From Lepraria neglecta (lineage: Eukaryota > Ascomycota > Lecanoromycetes > Lecanorales > Stereocaulaceae), in contig CM065647.1 of assembly GCA_033220425.1 (NCBI GenBank), positions 5,642,001 to 5,706,000 of the forward strand: a stretch of 64,000 nucleotides of DNA, in the 5' to 3' direction. Positions 11,177 through 21,544 of this stretch are shown piece by piece. The first letter of the stretch is position 1, and every line of letters starts with the position of its first letter. The notes beneath the pieces were generated by a model that was given only the letters and a program-made list of their open reading frames with translations, was not told the DNA's origin and did not search any database. The translations under genes and the position numbers were made by a program.

Positions 11177-12451
11177 ATGCCTCAAACCTCTCCTCCTCTA
11201 TCCTCTCTACTCCCACCTCTCATCCTAGGAACAGCCACCTTCAACGACCAATATAATCCAGATCCCTACGCCCTGCCGACCACTGGCATTGTCCACCGCG
11301 CCCTCTCACTCGGTGTGCGCGCCTTCGATACCTCCCCATACTATGGCCCCGCAGAAGAGCTACTCGGGAAAGCTCTGGGCACCCCATTCGTCCACGAGAA
11401 CTTCCCCCGCCGCGATTACTTCCTCCTGACCAAAGTTGGCCGAATTGCTGGCGCGGAATTCGACTACTCAGCGCCTTGGGTACGACGCAGTGTCCAGCAC
11501 AGTCTCGACCGACTCCATACCAAATACCTCGACGTCGTCTACTGTCATGATGTGGAGTTCGTCACTCCAGAAGAAGTCCTCACAGCCATAACCGAGTTGC
11601 GAAGAATACGGGACGCCACCGGCCAGATCAAGTACGTGGGGATATCAGGATATCCAGTGGAGACCCTTTGTGAGCTTGCAGAGATGATTCTCGAACGGAC
11701 TGGGGAGCCTCTAGATATCGTGATGTCATACGCAAACTTCACCCTGCAAAATACCAGACTCAGCTCGGTCGCTGTACCAAGGCTGCGCGCAGCTGGTGTT
11801 GATGTGGTCCCTAATGCCTCTGTCCTCGGCATGGGACTTCTCCGTCGCACAGGTGTGCCTATCGGCGCTCAAGGCGATTTCCATCCCTCTCCGATCGAGC
11901 TTCGTACCGTTATACAAAAGGCCAGCGACTGGTGCGACAAGAAGGATAATAGGATCGAGAAAGTCGCCATACGTTTTGCGCTGGAGGCATGGATGCGCGA
12001 AGGCGCCTCTGTGGGCTCGAAGGGCGACCCTGCCTCGGGGATTCCATGGACCCGCGAGAAAGTCGACATTAAGTCAGCGAAGCTTGGCGTGAGTGTTATG
12101 GGTGTCAGCAATATCAACGAACTCAACGAGACGATGCGCGTCTGGAGAAGTATACTCGACGGCCTTGAAGGCGGCGAGGAGACGGCTATTCAATCTGGCC
12201 GAGGGAGCAAAGATCACGTATGGAGTCTGTCGCGGCAAAGGCAGGTCCAAGAGTTGGCCATTGGGATACGAAGGACATTAGGAGAATACCTCGATTTTGC
12301 GTGGCCGAGTCCTCCACCAAATTACGTTAAACTTGGATTGGAGCCGACAAAACCCGCACCTCTCCCTACACCAGCAGCGTCGCCCGATCAACTCGCCTTT
12401 AAGCTTCCTACCGGAGAGTCCATGGATGTCAATTGTTCTGATTTGATCTAG
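11177..12451 (+). CDS. D-arabinose 1-dehydrogenase-like aldo/keto reductase (Ara2 type)
   Basis: A single exon of 424 residues. The aldo/keto reductase fold signature is clear: LGTATFNDQY at the first strand, AFDTSPYYGPAEELLGKAL carrying the catalytic Asp and Tyr, LLTKVGRI with the Lys, and YLDVVYCHDVEF with the His, then GQIKYVGISGYP. The length and the CHDVEFV string fit the Ara2/L-galactose dehydrogenase-like branch, which oxidises D-arabinose to D-arabinono-1,4-lactone with NAD in the erythroascorbate pathway, in the cytosol. The start chosen is the ATG at 11177 (MPQTSPPL); the frame is open for 59 more codons upstream but without an ATG. Substrate assignment is by family only. Confidence 0.85.
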   Translation: MPQTSPPLSSLLPPLILGTATFNDQYNPDPYALPTTGIVHRALSLGVRAFDTSPYYGPAEELLGKALGTPFVHENFPRRDYFLLTKVGRIAGAEFDYSAPWVRRSVQHSLDRLHTKYLDVVYCHDVEFVTPEEVLTAITELRRIRDATGQIKYVGISGYPVETLCELAEMILERTGEPLDIVMSYANFTLQNTRLSSVAVPRLRAAGVDVVPNASVLGMGLLRRTGVPIGAQGDFHPSPIELRTVIQKASDWCDKKDNRIEKVAIRFALEAWMREGASVGSKGDPASGIPWTREKVDIKSAKLGVSVMGVSNINELNETMRVWRSILDGLEGGEETAIQSGRGSKDHVWSLSRQRQVQELAIGIRRTLGEYLDFAWPSPPPNYVKLGLEPTKPAPLPTPAASPDQLAFKLPTGESMDVNCSDLI

Positions 12452-13640
12452 CATTTAGCTATTACCAACTAGGGAGGGATTTTCAAAACACAAAAAAAAG
12501 TCATGCAAATCGGCGTCACATCTTGCGTGGTCTTTTCACGGATGCTTCAGCAGGATCTACAGGCCGCACTACTTTCGTTTGCGATCGGGAGGGATCTTAG
12601 AATTGATTGAACCGTGGTGTTTTAGAAGGATGGGACATGTTATCTAGACCGTCTCATTGAACGGAGGAGTTAGCACTCGCTTAGAGGGAATCAACCCCAA
12701 GCTTCTAGAACTAGACAGATCTTGCATTCATATGTTTGCTACGAACGTTTTGCTAGGCTCTTTTGGAGTCACTACCGCTGAAAAGGAGCATAGAAAAATT
12801 CACAATGCTGGCAGTCTTTCGGTCTCAATATCATAGGACCGTTTGGTCCAAATTCGGGAACTTCTAGTGATCTCGTGTCCCTCGACACCGCAGTTTTGAG
12901 CGAACATTGAGCAATAATACTTGACCTTTTGACTCTTGAGCAACGAACCACCTTAAGTTTCGGTCACTTCATGCTTTGAGCAAAGAGCTCTGCACTTTGT
13001 GCTTTTCCGGAGCAGAGACCTCCCCATCTTCCGGGTCTTTTGAGCAAAATAGGAACCACGATGTTCGACGGTCTGATGAAGGGAATCTTAATTAGGTATA
13101 GCGTGTTGAAAATGTGATTGCGGTTTCAAACACAATATACCGTTCACAATGGTGGATTTCCTTCAGCTCACGTACGATCCTGCTCTCGTAACGGACAACC
13201 CTCACTATCCATTAGCCGATTCTGATCGACTTTGAGCTAAGCCTTGAGAGCTAAGAATTGCATCAAGCTTTATCGAGCAAGCTTTCAAATCGTCAACATC
13301 TCAGCGGACAGCAAAAAATGTCGGCCCTTCAAACAAGGTTTTTATCTAAAGTCTACGAATACTTGGCATTTTTAAAGGTACAGTAGCACTTGCGTTGATG
13401 CTGCCTGCTTGAACAAGTACTTCTTCTCATCCTCAAACTCTCATATTCTCAGCGCTTCGCTTCCACCGAACTGGGCTTTCATTCTAGGCTGCTTCTTCGA
13501 AGTAAGATTTGCTGTAAGGAACAGCATCCTTACGCGGTCAAATGCGAAATGTGGACTTCGAGCATTCTCCTTAATCCCAAGCAAATCAATACAACCAATA
13601 CTCTTGTCATCGCTCGCTACTAATTGCCCAACATTGCAAA
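12452..13640. other. Intergenic region, no gene seen
   Basis: About 1.2 kb between convergent genes. Apart from frequent TTGAGC/GAGCAA strings between about 12890 and 13050, I see no structure and no recognisable coding frame. Confidence 0.5.
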
Positions 13641-14825
13641 TCATGGACTATAATACCGCTGCACAACCGGCTCCTTCCACGTATTGTTCTGATTCTGAGG
13701 CCACGGCGCTGCGCCATCAGCAGCTTGCATGACCGGTCCATGCACCGGAACTTTATCGTACGTATACCTGAAGTCTGGCTCCCAGTCTTTGCAGTACTGT
13801 ATGAGTACCAATCCCGTGAAGATGAAAATGGAAGGGAAGCCCCAGAGTGCTGCTTCGATGACAGTAGTCTTGGGGGCTTCGGTGCGGGCTTCGAAGGCGT
13901 AGAGGACTGCGACCACGAGAAGGGCCGTGGACCGGAGGATCAAGAACGGCTCGACTAGGAGGAGGAGGTAGGTCATTATCTGTAGAAAAGTTGTTAACAT
14001 GAGTGATTTTGACCTCTGTTTGAGTCTGATCATGCTGGAGTAACTTACGCGACTCTTCAACTTCTGGGCCCTCGCCCTCCAGAGAATGAAAATGGCACAC
14101 CCCATAATCTCAATCGTTGTCACAAGGTAGAGTGCATTGTACGTCAAATGGACCTCTTTATAGCTGTTCGCAGCCTTGGCAAGCCTCGGGTCGATTAGTT
14201 GGTCCACTGGGAACCCAAACAGCAGCACCTCCGCATAGATGTAGAGCGCCGTGTCTGCGATCGCCAGTAGTATCAAGATAAACACGACGAAGGAATGTGC
14301 GTGCTGCCACCACAAGTAGCCCGTCAAGTCGCCACACACCCATCTGTTGCGGTTCTTGATGATGCGGTAGACCATGGCGATCAGACCAACGTCTATGGTG
14401 TTGTCGAGGGCAGGCTTTAGTGATGGAAGAATCAGGAAGACTTTGGGAACCGTAAGCTGGTATTCATGGACCATATCGTCGATGAATGTTCGTATGAATG
14501 CTCTGAATGAGCCACCTGGTAAGCAAGGAGCAGTGCAAGACGGTGAAGGGGGAACTTACGATGTCATTCCCACCAACAGAGTCATCATTACCGCAAAGGC
14601 TCTTCGGCTCCCTTGGACGTCGGCTTTCTTCAACCATGACGCGATTGTGAGGATTATGAATGCTGCGGCGCATACGGCGACGATGACTATGGGGGCAACA
14701 AAAAGGGGATTCTTGAAATGACTGCCTACGAGCGTGACGTTGTCGCCGGTGGAGTTGGAGAATTGGCTGTTGAGTGTGCCATTTAGAATGCTTAGACTGC
14801 TCATAGTGTCGTTGCTTGAAGACAT
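13641..14825 (-). CDS. Multi-pass integral membrane protein, unknown function
   Basis: Three exons (14825-14560, 14502-14049, 13979-13641) give 352 residues. The N-terminus is short, Ser/Asn/Thr-rich with several N-glycosylation sequons (NDT, NGT, NST, NVT), so probably extracytosolic. About seven hydrophobic segments follow, including LFVAPIVIVAVCAAAFIIL, FVVFILILLAIADTALY, LYLVTTIEIMGCAIFIL, TYLLLLVEPFLIL and FPSIFIFTGLVLI. The C-terminal tail is Pro/Gln/Asn-rich. The topology resembles fungal seven-TM receptor-like proteins, but I recognise no family motif and assign no function. The second intron (13980-14048, 69 nt) is a multiple of three without a stop, so a 23-residue longer isoform is possible. 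It is divergent from the Cut12-like gene. Confidence 0.7.
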
Positions 14826-15724
14826 GATGATAGGAGCATACTGGTCTCAGGAGAGATCTTGCTGCGTACAATGCAGGTTCACAGTATGGAAGCGCAATAC
14901 AAAACGGCAATGGAAGAGCAAGAGCGAGACGGCGTTATTTAACAAGGACTTTGCCAACACGAGGTACTCACCGTCTTCACAAGCTCGAGCCTCTAAGACG
15001 CTGGTATGAAATTGTCATCATGAGTAACTCACCTCCTGTGCAAGCGCTAATTTTGAAGAACGTCGGTATTCGCTACACAATGTCATTCTACAGGGCAGTA
15101 GGGCTGCAGATATCATCTGAGCTGAAGCAGAAAGACGGATGATGCCGACGGTTGATTCGATGCTTTGGATGAGCTGAAGCGTGATGGCGTTGTTGGCCCC
15201 TTGGCAAGGCAGTAATATTCACGCTACCCAGACATCCAGACGTGGTCCTTTTGCGCCACCATCTCCCGCCTGCATGTTGACTTCTGTAACTCTGTGAGGA
15301 GGTGTATCAGTTTCTGGATGATCCCTATTAGATTCCCTCTTCTCGTCCTTCTGAAGCATAGGCTTCAATGGGAGTATTTCGCAGGTCGATATACTCGTAT
15401 AATACACAGAAATAGCGTCAATTCCCAAGTTTGTTGGGATGGAGGGCATAGCCTCAATTGCTTATTTTCGCGCCGGTAAGCTCCAAGCTTTGAGATAAAA
15501 TTAAGCTTATCATGGTAGGCTTATTTGAAAGGTGCCCAGGTGAAGTCATATGCCTCAATGTCCTTGTAGGGCTAAGAATATGAAGTGAATCTAATTCCGC
15601 GCTAACATCAAAACCAGATTAGCTCTGCTTGGCACTATGGAAAGTAAACAAACCCTGGAGCAACGACAACTCCAACCTCGAACTCAGTCACCACCATCAA
15701 TAGCGACAAACCCACACAACCAGA
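14826..15724. promoter_or_regulatory. Shared intergenic region between divergent genes
   Basis: About 900 bp separates the start codons of the membrane protein (-) and the Cut12-like gene (+). It presumably holds both promoters. I could not identify individual sites; the last 100 bases before 15725 are CA-rich, leader-like. Confidence 0.4.
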
Positions 15725-17767
15725 ATGACTCAGCCAATGTCGCCACGGTCGCCACTTTCGCCTACTAATGCGAACCGAATGGCGCCTGCGACAGTCGAGC
15801 GGAAGTCGCCCTTCAAATCGTCAGAGAAGCAGGCCTTCGTGGAGGTGGACACCGAAAATGTGCCATTCGACAGCCCAGGAGGCCCACCTAGCTCTCCATT
15901 CATTGCAGACCCTGAATCGTCGTCAGTGAAGGCTGCAAGCCCCAGCAAATGCTCGTCACCACAGAAAAGGCCATTGGAGGACTACCAACCGAGGCGGCTT
16001 ACAGAGGACGCGCTGAGGGAAAATGCAGGTCTGACACGCGTGGTACGGTCAATAGAGGATGAAACCACTACAATGACCTATCATACGCTGAATGATGATA
16101 CGATGTCAAGTGTAGCTGGACCTGGTGGCTATGCTGGGATGGACGACACTGCTTTCTCGGCCTTCTCGGCTGTCCCAAACGCAGACATGACCCGGTTTGC
16201 ACAATTAGGTCGATCGCCCACCAAAAACGGATTTGGCAGTCCAGCGAAGTCTCAGCGAGACGGAGCGCCAACGCCTAGGCCCACAGGGCGAAACACACCA
16301 TCAAGAAACAGATATGAACATGATGATGGCTACTCCTCACCTACACCACGCCGTCAAAATTCATCCCGTGACAACGATACCACTAATCTCCTCGTTGACT
16401 TTACCGGTGATTTCACCTCTATGGCACAGCCTGTAGACAGATCGCCCACTCGAAATGGCCGACTGTCACCTAACAAATATCAATCAGACCTCGTATCATA
16501 TGCCTCAAGTCGCCGCACACCATCTCCAGCAAAGCATCCTCTACCTCCCGGCACTCCTTCGGAATCGCGTCATTTTGCAAACCTCCTCGACTTCGACCTT
16601 CCACCAGCACCTACACCACGCTCGATACCGAGCATCTCGGCTCGCGAACTCGAGTCTATGAAGTCAGCCTTCCAGTCTCAGATATCATCCTTGACCGCCA
16701 CACTCAAAGGAAAGGATGCTGAAGTCAGTAGCCTTAAGGGTGCAGTGGAGGATGCCGAAAGACGCGTTGGTGAAGCGCTGGAAGAGATACGTAACGAGCG
16801 AGGAGCAAAGGAGACTTTGCAGAATGAGAAGCTTGACTGGGAGAAAAGAGAGCAGGAGATGAAGGACGTATTAAGAGGTGTGAAAGAAGAGATTGTGCGC
16901 AACGATCGTGAGAAGGATCACCTGCTGCAAAGACTTACGGAAGTGGAATACAAGCGAGAAGAGGCCGAGACGAAAGCTCTGGAGGCGGAAAGCAAGATGG
17001 CCGGTATGAGAGCGAGCTCGTCTTCGACCGCACCCCCGGCCAATGGTAGCAGCACCAGCTCTGAAGTCGAGGCCGCAGTGACGAAAGTCGCCAAGGAGTT
17101 GCACGGGCTGTATAAGAGCAAGCACGAAACGAAGGTCACTGCGCTGAAAAAGAGCTACTCTGACAGATGGGAGAAAAGGGTCAAAGACCTCCAATTTAAG
17201 ATCGATGAGCTGAGCAAAGAGAATGAAGACCTGCGCGTAGGCAGGGATGCCACGATGACCGGCGTTGACCCTGGAAGATTGATACCATCCGTCGAAAGCG
17301 AAGAGCAAAAGAAGGAGCGAGAAGCAGAGAAGCGGCGCTTCAAAGAACAGAAACTCAAGCTTGAGAACGTAGAGCGAGAACTCTCGTCCCTCCAATCTGA
17401 GCTAGCTAGCTCAAAAGAGACCAACGCGTCTTTAAACTCAGAATTGGAGGCTTCCCGGATAGAAACCGCCGAGCTAATCGCAGCGACGGAAGAGCTCATG
17501 TCGATCTCTCAATCCGCCATGTCCAGTAGCCCCAGTGAAACATCACAAGCACCCTCAGACACAAGATCCGCCCTTTCCCGTTCAACATCCGGCAGTGGGC
17601 TGAAGGCTCCAGGATTCGGTACCTATAGTGGAGAAAGTAGGATAGGACGCATGGCTCCAACGTACGGATCTGGTTATGGAAGGGAGAGGAGTGGAAGTGG
17701 TCCTGGGGGAAGGAGTGGGCTGTTAGGGAACATTGAGAGGATGGGGAGGGGAAGGGCTATAGATTGA
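15725..17767 (+). CDS. Coiled-coil protein, probable spindle-pole-body Cut12-like
   Basis: A single exon of 680 residues. Residues 1-300 are disordered and rich in Ser/Pro/Arg with many SP/TP sites (possible CDK targets), with short conserved-looking strings such as DDTAFSAFSAVPNADMTRFA and NLLVDFTGDFTSM. From about residue 310 (ARELESMKSAFQSQISSL) a long heptad-rich coiled coil runs to about residue 610, interrupted by a Ser-rich linker near residues 430-445. The tail is Gly/Ser/Arg-rich. This architecture and the strings just before the coiled coil recall fungal Cut12-domain proteins, which sit at the spindle pole body and help activate mitotic entry. That identity is from recollection of the family; a generic coiled-coil scaffold is the alternative. 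Confidence 0.55.
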   Translation: MTQPMSPRSPLSPTNANRMAPATVERKSPFKSSEKQAFVEVDTENVPFDSPGGPPSSPFIADPESSSVKAASPSKCSSPQKRPLEDYQPRRLTEDALRENAGLTRVVRSIEDETTTMTYHTLNDDTMSSVAGPGGYAGMDDTAFSAFSAVPNADMTRFAQLGRSPTKNGFGSPAKSQRDGAPTPRPTGRNTPSRNRYEHDDGYSSPTPRRQNSSRDNDTTNLLVDFTGDFTSMAQPVDRSPTRNGRLSPNKYQSDLVSYASSRRTPSPAKHPLPPGTPSESRHFANLLDFDLPPAPTPRSIPSISARELESMKSAFQSQISSLTATLKGKDAEVSSLKGAVEDAERRVGEALEEIRNERGAKETLQNEKLDWEKREQEMKDVLRGVKEEIVRNDREKDHLLQRLTEVEYKREEAETKALEAESKMAGMRASSSSTAPPANGSSTSSEVEAAVTKVAKELHGLYKSKHETKVTALKKSYSDRWEKRVKDLQFKIDELSKENEDLRVGRDATMTGVDPGRLIPSVESEEQKKEREAEKRRFKEQKLKLENVERELSSLQSELASSKETNASLNSELEASRIETAELIAATEELMSISQSAMSSSPSETSQAPSDTRSALSRSTSGSGLKAPGFGTYSGESRIGRMAPTYGSGYGRERSGSGPGGRSGLLGNIERMGRGRAID

Positions 17768-18500
17768 GAGGAGAGAGTATTGGATGAGCCCTGATGATCG
17801 AGGGATGCCTGGTGGCAAACTTTGTCGGAATTTCGATATCGAAATAGTTGTATGATAACTTGCATGTTTACACAATGGCTCCAGGACGTTATTAGCACTT
17901 ACATATGCTAACAACGCCAGATAGGCACGGGAAATAACTAATGTTGTATGCTGCCTTTGAGCACAGCAACACTGTGCTGAAGGAAGGAGCGTCTGTACTG
18001 GCCGCGGTAGGAAGAACAGGGCACTATTCTATGTTTAGGGGCTAGTGTACGGCGAAGGAGCAATCAGCCCCCAGATCCTGCCTGGCTTTACTTCCGACAA
18101 CAACCACCTCAATTACTCATCTCACTCTTGATAGACGATTAACCCTGCATTGGTGAGTACTTATCTAAGAATTCATTCGCTGGGTACGTAGTGTCGTCAT
18201 CGTCAGCTACAGGCCATAGCTTTCCTTCAGTGACAGTGCTTTTACGCCGGCCTCTTGTTGCTCTACCAGCCTTGAAATCTTTCATCGGCCACAAGTGTGA
18301 TCCATGCCAAGCTCAGTGCTGCCTACACAATCTACCATAATGAGGCGATGAACGGCAAACTTCCATCTGCGAACTACCACCCAACCTCATCATGTCAGAT
18401 CTAGCTGTATTGCCTCAAGCAAGACTAGATGAGCTTGCAGTATCGAAGCCTAGAGATGGAGGCTAATCTGAATACACTGCAAGAGAGAGGGGGTTACGGG
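17768..18500. other. Intergenic region, no gene seen
   Basis: No recognisable coding frame. A short ATG frame at 18392 ends after about two dozen codons and might be a remnant of the HET gene's original N-terminus. Confidence 0.4.
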
Positions 18501-20553
18501 CCCTTGTGTGCGGTGACTACAGAAACAATTTACTCAATTGGAATGTTATGGAACCACTGTGGCCGATGCCAAAAGACGATGATGATCTACCGCATCGCTT
18601 CGAGACTAGCAGGGCGAAACTAGAGGAATATTCTTCTTTATCGTGTTCGTTCTGCAATTTACTTCTCAGCAAGTCCAACGACTTCTTCTTGTGCGAGTTT
18701 GTAACATTCAACGCCTCTCTCACTTAGAAGGCCTCGAGGCCAGCAATTCTACTTGGCGTTTGAACACCCAATTAATGGCTTCACCGGGGCTTATGTTGAT
18801 TTATATTCTACACAGGGTGAGAATAGACTTTCTTCGACGTTACCTTATTGGGCTGCCATTTGTGACGATGACACAGATAATCCTGCTGCTGAATTCATGC
18901 ATGAGAACGCTATCAAGCCAGATTTCTCAACTCCAGCCATGTATGAGCAAATCGAACAGTGGATGGATGGATAGATGTTTCAACCATCATGACAGATGTG
19001 TAAAGGCTAGCTCCTCGAACATGCCAACATGGTTACTCCATATCATAGAGGAAGGTGAATCATTACGATTGGTGGAGACATGTCTCCAAAAAGAGCGACA
19101 CATAGCTTTAAGCTATCCATGGGGAGGAAAAATTGATTTGATCACCACGAAAAAGTCGTTTAAGAGCATGACAGCGACGTTCTCGACCAGTTTGTTACCC
19201 TAAACATTGCCGGATGCAGTTCATGTGTCCTACCAAATCGGGATCCGGTATTTATGGATCGATTGCTTGTGTTTAATTCAAGACTCCGAAGAGGACAAGA
19301 CCATCGAGATTTCCAGGATAAATATAGTTTTCAGAAATGTATTTTGCACGATATCGGCTACAAATGCAACTTCGGTCTACTCTGGCTTTCTCGATACCAC
19401 CAACCTTTATCCTGGAAGCTACATACTGCCATTACCTCTTCCTGATGGTTCCATTGGAAAGCTCTCAGCCCGGACAGAAAGACCCTACAACGAGTCAGAG
19501 GAGCCTCTGAATCAAAGAGCATGGACTCTGGTGGAGAGATATCTTTCACCGAGGCTGCTTGATTACACCACCAAGCACTTGGCTTGGAAGTGCTGGAGTA
19601 AGACCTACTGTTTTGACATACATAATCGAATCTACTTCAACTCAATTCCTCCTCTTCTGGGCCAAGATCTTGCTCCCATCCTGAATTTGCCCGAGTATAC
19701 AGGATACGAGATTCCCACTGCGTCGCTATGGCCAAAGGTTTTCCAGGGGTACAGTCGTCGGAAATTGACGTACGAGGAGGACAGACTTCCAGCTATTACA
19801 GGCCTCGCAGTCGAGTTTCAACGGCATGTTGGAGGTAACTACCTCGCAGGGCTTTGGAGACCTTTTCTCCTGGAAGGTCTCCTCTGGCAGGCTTGTGCCG
19901 TGGAAGCTTCGGCTGAGCTCTGGATCTCCCCGACCGTTGAGGAAGAGGTCCATGATAGGCCGCCCAAAGAATACAGAGCGCCCTCCTGGTCTTGGGCATC
20001 CCAGGCGGGCGCTGTTTCCTATGATCTCCCGTCGGAGGGGAAACAATCGCAAACGTTCACAGATTTCAACAAAGTACAACGTACCCTTGAGATTACAGAC
20101 TGCAAAATAAGGCTAGCCAACCCTCTCTCGCCATATGGACGTGTGACTAGAGGGTTACTTGGCGTACGTGGGCTTCTTAAGCACTTAACACCAGCAACCC
20201 CATCCAGACTGAGATCTTGGACCCTGGCGCAAGAAGACTGGCCATTGGAGGGATTCCATGCTCGCATTTTCGCTGACCATCTTCCCATGTGAAAAACAGA
20301 AGACTATTCTGAATCGCTCTATTTTTTTGAGACATTCCGCCGTGATCGGAAAAAGCTACATCGCGACGACTATGACTCAGACGAGCGAACGACCAAGACC
20401 ATATCGCATGGCTTCATCCTGATACTTATGGGCCAGGACACTTATCGCCGTGTTGGCTTCTACAAAGAGGATCAGCTTGGTACAGAGAAATGGGTTGGTG
20501 GATGCGGACATTTTTTCGACGGATGCAAGAAACAAACCGTCCGTATTGTGTAG
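18500..20553 (+). pseudogene. Broken HET-domain (heterokaryon incompatibility) gene
   Basis: HET-domain signatures occur in order but in different frames: an N-terminal LEEYSSLSCSFCNLLL string (about 18615-18670), EQIEQWMD (to about 18970), then CFNHHDRC...HIALSYPWGG (about 18975-19125), IRYLWIDCLCLIQDSEED (about 19240-19290) and QRAWTLVERYLSPRLL (about 19510-19560), followed by the W-rich region APSWSWAS (about 19980). The breaks are explicit: a tandem GGAT copy near 18962-18975 shifts the frame inside EQWMD|RCF, and a TAA at 19201-19203 interrupts LLP|TLPDA where the family has a Gln or Lys. A further open block at about 20412-20553 (ending KQTVRIV, stop TAG) matches the usual HET C-terminus after a probable intron. 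HET proteins trigger regulated death on non-self recognition; this copy looks inactive. Confidence 0.8.
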
Positions 20554-21544
20554 CTTGCATACTACTTACGCTTGGAACAACCGCATCTCATGAGGCCGGA
20601 AACCAATCATCAAGAAAGCTGTCTTACCGCTGTTATATAAGTGGACCACCTCACTAGCCATACATCTGCTGCACCTACTAGTCTAAGAAGGCAGACTTTT
20701 CAACAAGGGTTCGAAAGCGCCGGGGACCGAGACACGGAGAACACTTGCTCCACTGGACTGCGTCTTCCTGGTCCGGTCCTGTTTTGTCAAGACCAAATCG
20801 ATTAGGCATGAACTGACTTGGACACTCTTGGCCGATACATCAATCACAATGCGCGAGATGCTACAGAGCAGAGTCTTCATAGCGAGGTTCCAAGTTGTGC
20901 CGCCATTCTTGAGACCCGGGGATTTGTCAATAAATACCGATATGTGTTCATGGAGCTCTGACTTCTTCCTCAAGTCCTCCATCTCCTTGTAAGAGTTCCG
21001 AGCATTCGGAGTAGCAGTTCGTGTTGCTTCAGCCGCTCAAGGCATAGATGCTTGTTAGACCGGACCTCATGTCGCCGCGAAGGTGTTGGTTTAGGTATGT
21101 CTGGGTCGTCGTGGCCACAACATTTCAGTACTTTACGTCTTCGAGACGGCTCAGTACCCTACAGAAAATGCGCACGAAGGCGAATTGTGGTTGTAAATAG
21201 TTCTCGTTCTTGAATCTACGCTATGTCTAGCCCGAAAAGATCCATCTAAACGCCAATCTTGATGCAGATTACCTCCGATGCCTATACCAACGCCAGTGCA
21301 ATGTTCGACCGTAATCTCGTGAACGCCATGAGATGATTATATAGCATAACTCATGAGAAATGAAGAAACCCTCGCACCAGCCGCTTTTTCGCCCCGGTCC
21401 CTTCAGGCCTCTTCCTGATTCGCGACTGTAATAAGCATGAAATCACGTTTCCTCGCTTCATGCCTCGCGTTTCGCATGAAGCTTGCCATTAGAAGAGATG
21501 AGAACCCTTGCGTCATAATCTGCGTCCGCATTGTACTCTTATAT
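20554..21544. other. Intergenic region with one unrecognised minus-strand frame
   Basis: A 99-codon minus-strand frame at 20982-20683 (starting MEDLRKKSELHEH) has plausible amino-acid composition, with an amphipathic stretch, but no recognised family. It could be an N-terminal fragment of another non-self-recognition protein or chance. Nothing else is supported. Confidence 0.25.
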
